A stretch of DNA of 6,696 bases. Source: Solirubrobacterales bacterium (GTDB lineage Bacteria > Actinomycetota > Thermoleophilia > Solirubrobacterales > Solirubrobacteraceae). A program made the translations under genes and the position numbers. The stretch covers positions 1-6,696 of the forward strand of contig JAATFK010000099.1 of NCBI GenBank assembly GCA_015655225.1, read 5' to 3'. The notes beneath the pieces were generated by a model, which did no database searches, was not told where the DNA came from, and saw only the letters and a list, made by a program, of their open reading frames with translations. Below, in pieces: positions 1-5,131 of this stretch. Numbering within the stretch: position 1 is the first letter of the stretch; the number at the start of each line of letters is the position of its first letter.

Positions 1-176
1 CGTTCCAGGTGCGCGGCTCGGAGTCGGCGCCGGCGGCGCTCGCGCGCCTGCGCGACGTGGCCCGCAACCGCGACAACGTGTTCGCCGCGCTGATCGACGC
101 CGTCAAGGTCGCGTCGCTCGGCCAGATCTCGGGCGCGCTGTACGAGGTCGGCGGCGAGTACCGGCGCAACATGTAG
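1..176 (+). CDS. Acyl-CoA mutase large subunit (methylmalonyl-CoA/isobutyryl-CoA mutase type), C-terminal fragment
   Basis: Only the last 57 codons are in the window; the first complete codon starts at base 3 and the gene ends at TAG 174-176. The tail includes RNRDNVFAALIDAV and then KVASLGQISGALYEVGGEYR ending RRNM, which I recognise as the end of the TIM-barrel, substrate-binding domain of adenosylcobalamin-dependent acyl-CoA mutases. These enzymes rearrange the carbon skeleton of acyl-CoA thioesters (methylmalonyl-CoA to succinyl-CoA, or isobutyryl-CoA to butyryl-CoA) in the cytoplasm. The protein stops directly after this domain, with no cobalamin-binding domain (DxHxxG motif) behind it. 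It is therefore the large subunit of a split enzyme, and the B12-binding small subunit must be encoded elsewhere; it is not downstream here. The exact substrate cannot be told from this fragment. The next gene starts 3 bases later on the same strand and in the same frame. Family call is firm; substrate call is open. Confidence 0.85.
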   Translation, partial: FQVRGSESAPAALARLRDVARNRDNVFAALIDAVKVASLGQISGALYEVGGEYRRNM

Positions 177-179
177 CTC

Positions 180-971
180 GTGGCGATCGACGCCGCCGGG
201 ACCCAGCACGCGCGCGCCGGCGAGGGCGCGCGGATCGTCTGCCTCGTCCCGAGCGTCACCGAGCTGCTCTGCTCGCTCGGGCTGGCGGAGCAGATCGTCG
301 GCCGGACCGGCTTCTGCATCCACCCGTGGGAGACGGTCCGGAGCATCCCGAAGGTGGGCGGCACGAAGGACGTGCGGCTCGACAGAGTGCGTGCGCTCGC
401 GCCGACGCACGTGATCGTGAACGTGGACGAGAACCTGCGCGAGACGGCGGAGGCGCTCGCGGAGTTCGTCCCGCACGTGGTCGTGACGCACCCGCAGGCG
501 CCGCGCGACAACCTCGCGCTCTACCGGCTGCTCGGCGCGATCTTCGGGCGCGAGGGAGAGGCGGAGTCCCTCTGCGAGGCGTTCGAGGCCGCCTACGCGC
601 GGGCGACCGGGGTGACGCGCCCACGGCGGGACGTGCTCTACCTGATCTGGCGCGAGCCGTGGATGACGGTCGCGCCCGAGACCTACATCTCGCAGACGCT
701 CGCGCTGTTCAACTGGCGCACGCTGCCGGCCTCGGCCTCGGAGCGCTACCCGGAGGTCGCGCTGGAGGCGTTCGCGGGACGGGTCGAGCGGGTGCTGCTG
801 AGCAGCGAGCCCTACCACTTCCACGAGCGCCACATCGAGGAGATCGCCGCGCTCGTCGGCGGCGCGGAGGTGTCGCTGATCGACGGCGAGATGACCTCGT
901 GGTACGGCTCCCGCGCGATCGCGGGGCTCGACTATCTGGCCGACTACGTCGCGCCGGCGGCCCTCGGTTGA
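180..971 (+). CDS. BtuF/TroA-fold helical-backbone metal receptor protein, apparently cytosolic
   Basis: A 263-residue protein of the periplasmic-binding-protein family that includes the vitamin B12 receptor BtuF and iron-siderophore receptors. The N-terminal lobe starts near residue 18 with RIVCLVPSVTELLCSLGL, followed by GRTGFCIHPWE (41-51), KVGGTKDV (58-65) and THVIVNVDEN (76-85). The second lobe contains VLYLIWREPWMT (152-163). Exported relatives carry a signal peptide or lipobox; here the 17 residues before the fold are polar and alanine/glycine-rich with no hydrophobic core, so the protein probably stays in the cytoplasm. GTG 180 is the only sensible start and has no clear Shine-Dalgarno sequence. 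It lies 3 bases after the mutase stop, suggesting translational coupling. The ligand is unproven: a corrinoid would fit the fold and the neighbouring B12-dependent mutase, but a metal chelate or another small molecule is possible. No ABC permease or ATPase gene lies beside it, which argues against an ordinary uptake role. Confidence 0.75.
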   Translation: MAIDAAGTQHARAGEGARIVCLVPSVTELLCSLGLAEQIVGRTGFCIHPWETVRSIPKVGGTKDVRLDRVRALAPTHVIVNVDENLRETAEALAEFVPHVVVTHPQAPRDNLALYRLLGAIFGREGEAESLCEAFEAAYARATGVTRPRRDVLYLIWREPWMTVAPETYISQTLALFNWRTLPASASERYPEVALEAFAGRVERVLLSSEPYHFHERHIEEIAALVGGAEVSLIDGEMTSWYGSRAIAGLDYLADYVAPAALG

Positions 972-973
972 GG
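970..973 (+). promoter_or_regulatory. Shine-Dalgarno GAGG that favours the GTG start of the PdxH-like gene
   Basis: GAGG overlaps the stop codon of the preceding receptor gene (TGA 969-971) and lies 7 bases before GTG 981. The later in-frame starts ATG 1002 and GTG 1011 have only poor purine stretches before them. This supports the 981 start and suggests coupled translation with the gene before. Confidence 0.5.
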
Positions 974-980
974 TCGCGCG

Positions 981-1679
981 GTGCTCAGCGCCGCTGGCAG
1001 AATGCGGGCAGTGCCCGAGCCGCCCGACGACCCGATCCGCGATCGCCTGCGCTCGCTGCCGGTGTTCGCCGGCGAGCTGCCGGGCTTCGATCCGTCTGAC
1101 GCGCCCGAGCATCCGGCGGCGCTCTTCTGGCGCTGGCTGGAGGAGGCGATCGACGCCGGCGTCCGCGAGCCGCACGCGATGACGCTCAGCACCGTCGACG
1201 CGGCCGGGCGCCCGAGCGCGCGCGTCCTGATCCTCAAGGGCCTCGCCGACGGCGGCTGGCAGTTCGCGACCAGCCGCGCGAGCCGCAAGGGCGCCGAGCT
1301 GGACGCGACGCCGTGGGCGGCCGCGACCTTCTACTGGTCCGAGCAGGGCCGCCAGGTGCGCCTGCGCGGCCGCGTGCTCGACGCCGGTCCCGAGGCCGCC
1401 GCGCGGGACTTCCTCGCCCGCTCGGAGGGCGCGCGCGTCGAGGCGCTCGCGGGCAGCCAGAGCGCGCCGCTGCGCGACCCGGCCGACCTCGACGCGGCGC
1501 TCGACGAGGCGGCCGGGCAGCTCGCGGCCGAGCCGGGGCTCGTCGCCGAGGCGTGGGCGCTCTTCCAGCTCGTCCCGGACGAGGTCGAGTTCTGGCAGGC
1601 CGACCGCGCGCGCCGCCACGTCCGGCTGCGGTACTCCCTCGGCGACGGCGGCTGGACGCGCGGCCTCCTCTGGCCCTGA
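981..1679 (+). CDS. pdxH: Pyridoxamine 5'-phosphate oxidase-like FMN enzyme (PdxH family)
   Basis: A 232-residue protein resembling E. coli PdxH (218 aa), which uses FMN and O2 to oxidise pyridoxamine or pyridoxine 5'-phosphate to pyridoxal phosphate, the last step of PLP synthesis or salvage. Family landmarks in order: EPHAMTLSTVD (63-73), FMN-binding RVLILKG (81-87), SRKGAEL (101-107), RQVRLRG (124-130), GSQSAP (158-163), EFWQ (203-206), then R211 and H213, which align with the E. coli PLP-contacting Arg197 and His199. The region before EFWQ normally reads WGG; here the Trp is kept (W192) but Ala-Leu replaces Gly-Gly. The C-terminus reads RGLLWP where E. coli has DRLAP. PhzG-type oxidases share the fold, so a relative acting on another substrate is possible. 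The start at GTG 981 rests on the GAGG upstream; ATG 1002 would remove seven residues before the conserved region. It is the last gene of the plus-strand run and converges on the hydrolase gene. Confidence 0.78.
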   Translation: MLSAAGRMRAVPEPPDDPIRDRLRSLPVFAGELPGFDPSDAPEHPAALFWRWLEEAIDAGVREPHAMTLSTVDAAGRPSARVLILKGLADGGWQFATSRASRKGAELDATPWAAATFYWSEQGRQVRLRGRVLDAGPEAAARDFLARSEGARVEALAGSQSAPLRDPADLDAALDEAAGQLAAEPGLVAEAWALFQLVPDEVEFWQADRARRHVRLRYSLGDGGWTRGLLWP

Positions 1680-1691
1680 GCGGGACTCAGG
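1675..1691. terminator. Weak stem-loop between convergent genes, possible terminator
   Basis: CCTGAG (1675-1680) and CTCAGG (1686-1691) can pair as a 6-bp stem around the loop CGGGA. It covers the stop codon of the PdxH-like gene and sits just before the hydrolase stop on the other strand. There is no T-tract on either side, so it does not match a classical intrinsic terminator. The position between tail-to-tail genes is the main support. Confidence 0.25.
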
Positions 1692-1701
1692 CGGGACTCA
1701 G
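1680..1701. repeat. 11-bp perfect tandem repeat (two copies of GCGGGACTCAG)
   Basis: GCGGGACTCAG occurs at 1680-1690 and again, with no gap, at 1691-1701. It fills the whole 18-base gap between the PdxH-like stop and the hydrolase stop. The second copy supplies the hydrolase stop codon (TCA on the plus strand at 1698-1700). The first copy holds another TCA in a different frame. It probably arose as a local duplication. Confidence 0.8.
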
Positions 1702-2303
1702 GCGGCGGTCGGCGCGGCCAGCAGCTCGCCCAGCGCGGCGGTCGTGATCACGTCGGCCTGGCGGGGGAAGACCTTCGTCGTCAGCAGTTGGTGGACCTCG
1801 GGGTCGGTGTCGGCGCAGCTGTCGGCGAGGACCACGAGCCGGTAGTCGCGGTCGGCCGCGTCGCGCACGGTCGAGAGCACGACGCCGCTCGTGCTGATGC
1901 CGGCGAGGATCAACGTCGTGATCCCGCGCTCGCGCAGCTGCGCGTCGAGGTCGGTCGTGAGGAACGGGCCGACGCGCGTCTTGCGCACCACCACGTCCCC
2001 GTCCTCGGGCGCGATCCGCTCGTCGATCGCGGTACCGGGGGCGTCGGTGCCGAACGCGCCGCCGGCCGCCGCGATCGTCGCGGCCATCTTGTTGCTTGCG
2101 GGCATCGCGGCCACGTCGGCGTCGGTGAACGCGACCCGGACGTAGCCGATCGTCCCGCCGCGCTCGCGCACGAGGGCGATCGCGCCGGCGACGCGGTCGA
2201 GCAGGGCGTCGCCGTCGGAGATCCGTCCGACGATCCCCGCCTGGAAGTCCATCGCGAGGAGGGCGGCGTGCCGCGGGTCGATCGGGGCTGGGGCGTCGGT
2301 CAT
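1698..2303 (-). CDS. Isochorismatase-fold hydrolase lacking the catalytic cysteine
   Basis: A 201-residue protein with the full isochorismatase-like (cysteine hydrolase) fold. Visible landmarks are LLAMDFQ (15-21) with catalytic-type Asp19, VVVRKTR (104-110) with Lys108, and LILAGISTSGVVLSTV (131-146). In nicotinamidases and other cysteine hydrolases the last motif reads like AGVATDVCV. The position of the nucleophilic Cys is Val141 here, so the Asp-Lys-Cys triad is incomplete. EntB and PhzD isochorismatases also lack that Cys and hydrolyse a vinyl ether by acid chemistry, so activity of that kind is possible; the true substrate is unknown. Downstream DSCADTDPEVH (161-171) is family-typical. 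The ATG at 2303-2301 is preceded by GGAGA on the minus strand (2312-2308), four bases away. The gene follows the MarR gene on the same strand after 104 bases containing a palindrome, so MarR control is likely. Confidence 0.8.
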   Translation of the reverse strand: MTDAPAPIDPRHAALLAMDFQAGIVGRISDGDALLDRVAGAIALVRERGGTIGYVRVAFTDADVAAMPASNKMAATIAAAGGAFGTDAPGTAIDERIAPEDGDVVVRKTRVGPFLTTDLDAQLRERGITTLILAGISTSGVVLSTVRDAADRDYRLVVLADSCADTDPEVHQLLTTKVFPRQADVITTAALGELLAAPTAA

Positions 2304-2348
2304 GGCGTCTCCGGGTCGGGTGGGGCGGACGCCTCGCAGGGTAGCAAC

Positions 2349-2380
2349 TGCACAAGCAGCTTGTGCAATCAGCTTGTGTA
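2349..2380. promoter_or_regulatory. Probable MarR operator: inverted repeat plus an extra half-site
   Basis: TGCACAAG (2349-2356) and CTTGTGCA (2360-2367) form a perfect 8-bp inverted repeat around CAG. A third half-site follows in direct orientation: AGCTTGTGCA (2358-2367) and AGCTTGTGTA (2371-2380) match at 9 of 10 bases with a 13-base period. The stretch is AT-richer than its surroundings. It lies 46-64 bases upstream of the hydrolase start, where a promoter is expected. On the minus strand a weak -35-like TGCACA (2367-2362) and a -10-like TACCCT (2343-2338) have an 18-base spacer and would straddle the palindrome. The MarR gene ends 41 bases upstream, making it the natural ligand-controlled binder. 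The repeat is seen directly; the binder is inferred. Confidence 0.65.
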
Positions 2381-2407
2381 CTGCATCTCGCCCGAGCGGG
2401 ACGTCGC

Positions 2408-2881
2408 TCAGCGGATCTCGACGCTCGGGCCGAGGTCGGCCGCGGCGAGGCGCCCGAGCAGCTCGACGGCAGCCGCCAGCGTCTCCCGCTCGTCGTCGCC
2501 GACCGTCGCCTCGATCGCCCGCACCAGCCAGGCGTCGCGCGAGTCCATCAGCTGCTCGCGCAGCCGCCGCCCGGCCGCGGTCGCCTCGAGCAGGCTCTTG
2601 CGACCGTCGGTCGGGTCGGGCTTCGCGCGGACCAGCCCGGCCCCCTTCAGCCCCGCGAGGCTCTGCGCGACGGCCTGCGGGCTGACGTGCTCGGCCGCCG
2701 CGATCGACGCCGCGGTCAGCGGACCACGGGTGAGGATGCGCTCCAGCACCACCAGCTGCGAGCTGGTCAGTCCGGTCGCGTTGGCGGTCTCCTCGCGCAG
2801 CCGCGCGCGCAGTCGCTTGATCGCGACGGCCAGCTCGACCGCCACGCGGACCGTCTCCCGAGCGCGATCGGTCGTGGCCAT
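2408..2881 (-). CDS. MarR-family transcriptional regulator
   Basis: A 157-residue protein with the standard MarR layout: an N-terminal dimerisation helix, then TSSQLVVLERIL (39-50), the winged helix-turn-helix with LTAASIAAAEHVSPQAVAQS (55-74) and LAGLKGAGLV (75-84), a wing with DPTDGRK (89-95), and C-terminal dimerisation helices. MarR dimers usually bind a palindrome near their own or a neighbouring promoter and are released by phenolic or other small ligands. ATG 2881-2879 lies 21 bases after the transporter stop with no good Shine-Dalgarno sequence, so translation is probably coupled to the transporter. A strong inverted repeat lies between this gene and the hydrolase, not before the MarR gene. 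Control of the downstream hydrolase is therefore the best-supported role; control of the transporter promoter at about 5018-5100 is possible but no matching palindrome is visible there. The ligand is unknown. Confidence 0.88.
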   Translation of the reverse strand: MATTDRARETVRVAVELAVAIKRLRARLREETANATGLTSSQLVVLERILTRGPLTAASIAAAEHVSPQAVAQSLAGLKGAGLVRAKPDPTDGRKSLLEATAAGRRLREQLMDSRDAWLVRAIEATVGDDERETLAAAVELLGRLAAADLGPSVEIR

Positions 2882-2902
2882 GCGCCGATCGTAGCGAGGG
2901 CG

Positions 2903-5017
2903 TCAGGCAGGCTCGTCGGGCGCGACCGCCCGCACGGCGCCGGGCACGCGGCCCGGCCACCACGTGCGCTCGCGCAGCAGCGCGGTGATCGAGGTGACGA
3001 GCAGCGCGCGCACCACGAGCGTGTCGAGCAGGATGCCGATCGCGACCGTCCCGCCGATCTGCACCAGCTCCTCCAGCGGCAGCACCGTCAGCGACGCGAA
3101 CGCGCCCGCGAGGATCACGCCCGCGCCGGTGATCACGCCGCCGGTCGTCACGAGCGCGTCGAGCACGCCGGCGCGCGTCCCGCTCCCGCTCGCCTCCTCG
3201 CGCGTCCGGTGCATCAGGAAGATCGTGTAGTCGACGCCGAGCGCGACGAGGAAGATGAACGACATCAGCACGAGGTCGAACGCGAGCCCGCTCTCGCCCA
3301 GCGCCTTCGTGAAGAGGACGGTCGAGATCCCGAGCGTCGCGGCGAACGACGCCACCACCGAGACGATCAGGAAGAGCGGCGCGACGAGCGCCCGCAGCAG
3401 TCCGCAGAGGACGAGCAGGACGAGCAGCAGCACGACCGGCACGATCACCCGCGTATCGCGCGTGTTCGTGCTCTCGACGTCGAGGTTCTCGGCCGGCACG
3501 CCGCCGACCACCGCGGAGGGATCGATCTTGTGCAGGACCTTGCGCATGTCGCGGACGACCTTCGACGCGTCGCTCGAATACGGGTCCTGGGCGAGGATCA
3601 CGGCGAGCAGCGTCGCGTCGGTGCCGTTCGAGAGCCCGGCCGGCACCGCCCGGTCGATGCCCGGCAGGTGCGTCAGCAGCGCGATCGCCTGCGAGGTCAC
3701 GCCCTGGTCGACGAGCACCGTCAGCGGCGCGTTCAGCCCGGGCGAGAAGTGCGTCGCGATCAGCGAGCTGCCGCGGCTCGAGTCGGTCCCCCGCAGGACG
3801 CCCTGGCCGAACCCGACGGTCCCGTGCGAGACGAGGTTCCCGCAGGCGCAGATCGCGAGCGCGACGACGATCGCGCCCGTCAGCACGCGCGCCCGGCGCG
3901 AGACGAGCCCCGCGACCCGCTCCCAGCCCCGCGAGCGGCCCGTGCCGCCCTCGGTTCTCAGCGGCCAGAACGCACGCGGCCCGAGGATCGCGAGCGCCGC
4001 CGGCAGCAGCGTGAAGGCGGCGAGCAGCATCACGACGATCCCGAGCGCGAGCACCGGCCCGAGCCAGTGGGTCGACTCCAGCTGCGCGAGCAGCAGCACG
4101 AGCATCGCCGCCGCGACGGTCGCGCCGGCCGCGAGGATCGACGGCGCGGCGCTGTGGACCGCCCGGCGCAGCGCGGCGGTCGCGTCGGTCGTGTGCGCCA
4201 GCTCCTCCCGATAGCGGTGCACGAGCAACAGCGAATAGTCGGTGCCGGCGCCGAAGACGAGCACCAGCAGCAGCATCGTGCCCTCCGCGTTCACCTCGAT
4301 CACCCCGCCCTTGATCAGCAGGTACGTGATGCCGGCGGTGACGAGGTAGGCGGCCGCGACGACGAGCAGCGGCAGCAGCGCCAGCACCGGCGCGCGGTAG
4401 ACCGCCAGCAGCAGCACGAGCACGAGCGTCGCGGTCACGTACAGCAGGACCGCGCCGGCGTCGTTGGCGGCGTGCTCGAAGTCGACCGCGATGCCGGCCG
4501 GCCCCGCGACGTGCGCCTGCAGGCCCGGGGGCGCATTCGCGCGCACGATCCGGCGCACCGCGTGGACGCCGGGCGTGACCGAGCCCGACAGGCCGGCGTT
4601 GAAGCCGACCGGGACGAGCGCCGCCTGGCCGTCTCTGGAGACGAGCCCGATCTGGCCCAGCGGGTCGTTCGCGCCGCCTCTCAGGAACGGGTCGATCGCC
4701 GGGGTGGCGCCGCGCAGCCCCTGCGAGTCGATCTGCTGGCCGATCGTCGCGATCGCGGTGCGGTCGCTCGCGGTCAGGCCGGAGGGACGGTCGAAGACGA
4801 CGTAGGCGGGGACGTCGTCGCCGCCGTGGAAGCCCTTGCCGAGCGCCTTCACGCTCTGGGTCGACTCCGAGTGGCGCGGCAGGAAGCTCGCCTGGCCGCC
4901 CTGGGTGACGCGGCTGAGCCGGCTGTGGCCGGCGTAGCCGACGACGGCGGCAACCACCCACAGGGCGATGACCACCCACCTGCCCCGCCGACCAGTCGCC
5001 CACTCCACGACGCGCAT
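2903..5017 (-). CDS. MmpL/RND-family membrane transporter
   Basis: A 704-residue protein with the two-fold repeated MMPL architecture. TM1 is at about 13-30, followed by a large extracytoplasmic loop (31-185). Five to six helices follow at about 186-345, then a cytoplasmic linker, a helix at about 378-396, a second external loop (397-524) and five helices at about 525-675. The two halves carry the paired Asp-Tyr motifs of MmpL proton relays: GAGTDYSLLLVHR (256-268, Asp260-Tyr261) and LGVDYTIFLMHR (593-604, Asp596-Tyr597), both followed by an RxREE-type end. Such proteins use the proton gradient to export lipids, siderophores or drugs. The substrate cannot be read from sequence; mycolate-lipid export is not implied. 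ATG 5017-5015 has GGAG on the minus strand (5032-5029), 11 bases upstream. MarR follows 21 bases after the stop, which suggests inducible efflux, perhaps of a compound related to the hydrolase substrate. Confidence 0.88.
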   Translation of the reverse strand: MRVVEWATGRRGRWVVIALWVVAAVVGYAGHSRLSRVTQGGQASFLPRHSESTQSVKALGKGFHGGDDVPAYVVFDRPSGLTASDRTAIATIGQQIDSQGLRGATPAIDPFLRGGANDPLGQIGLVSRDGQAALVPVGFNAGLSGSVTPGVHAVRRIVRANAPPGLQAHVAGPAGIAVDFEHAANDAGAVLLYVTATLVLVLLLAVYRAPVLALLPLLVVAAAYLVTAGITYLLIKGGVIEVNAEGTMLLLVLVFGAGTDYSLLLVHRYREELAHTTDATAALRRAVHSAAPSILAAGATVAAAMLVLLLAQLESTHWLGPVLALGIVVMLLAAFTLLPAALAILGPRAFWPLRTEGGTGRSRGWERVAGLVSRRARVLTGAIVVALAICACGNLVSHGTVGFGQGVLRGTDSSRGSSLIATHFSPGLNAPLTVLVDQGVTSQAIALLTHLPGIDRAVPAGLSNGTDATLLAVILAQDPYSSDASKVVRDMRKVLHKIDPSAVVGGVPAENLDVESTNTRDTRVIVPVVLLLVLLVLCGLLRALVAPLFLIVSVVASFAATLGISTVLFTKALGESGLAFDLVLMSFIFLVALGVDYTIFLMHRTREEASGSGTRAGVLDALVTTGGVITGAGVILAGAFASLTVLPLEELVQIGGTVAIGILLDTLVVRALLVTSITALLRERTWWPGRVPGAVRAVAPDEPA

Positions 5018-5040
5018 GGTCGGGAAGTCTCCCCGATCTT

Positions 5041-5076
5041 CCGGATGGTGGGGGATGCGCTGGCCGGATGGTGGGG
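5041..5076. repeat. 13-bp direct repeat (CCGGATGGTGGGG), two copies 23 bases apart
   Basis: CCGGATGGTGGGG occurs at 5041-5053 and 5064-5076 with no mismatch, separated by ATGCGCTGG plus one flanking base. A 23-base period puts the copies about two helical turns apart, on nearly the same face of DNA. Sited between divergent genes, they could be tandem binding sites for a regulator; chance duplication cannot be excluded. Confidence 0.65.
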
Positions 5077-5116
5077 AGGCCTACCGTTCACGATGTCGCG
5101 ACCGTCCCGCACGAGC

Positions 5117-5122
5117 AAAGGA
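5117..5122 (+). promoter_or_regulatory. Shine-Dalgarno AAAGGA deciding the SDR start at 5132
   Basis: AAAGGA lies 9 bases before ATG 5132. An in-frame ATG at 5093 would add 13 residues but has no such sequence before it, and the extra residues are not part of the Rossmann fold. This favours 5132. Confidence 0.55.
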
Positions 5123-5131
5123 TCCGCATCG

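Larger units (their letters stand above)
5018..5131. promoter_or_regulatory. Divergent control region between the transporter and the degenerate SDR
   Basis: These 114 bases separate the start codons of the minus-strand transporter and the plus-strand SDR, so two promoters should lie here. Seen: a 13-bp direct repeat (separate entry), and an actinobacterial -10-like TACCGT at 5082-5087 on the plus strand without a convincing -35 partner. No good promoter was found by eye toward the transporter. No MarR palindrome like the one at 2349 and no GATC-centred TetR-like site occur here. Confidence 0.4.

Noticed and set aside
180..971. Ordinary ABC-uptake substrate-binding lipoprotein
   Set aside because: No signal peptide or lipobox is visible at the N-terminus, and no permease or ATPase gene is adjacent.
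981..2303. Phenazine-type gene pair (PhzG-like oxidase beside PhzD-like isochorismatase)
   Set aside because: Both folds occur in phenazine pathways, but the genes converge rather than share an operon, and no phzA/B, phzE or phzF partner is present. The oxidase keeps the PLP-contacting Arg and His of PdxH.
1698..5003. Minus-strand open frame of about 1,100 codons joining a shifted transporter frame to the hydrolase
   Set aside because: The upstream part is a shadow frame of the transporter and MarR genes with no domain pattern. Only the portion starting at ATG 2303 is a recognisable protein.
5022..5043. Stem-loop GGAAG...CTTCC upstream of the transporter as a riboswitch or attenuator
   Set aside because: The pairing is only five bases around a ten-base loop and has no conserved riboswitch core or terminator tract. 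It is expected by chance in such GC-rich DNA.
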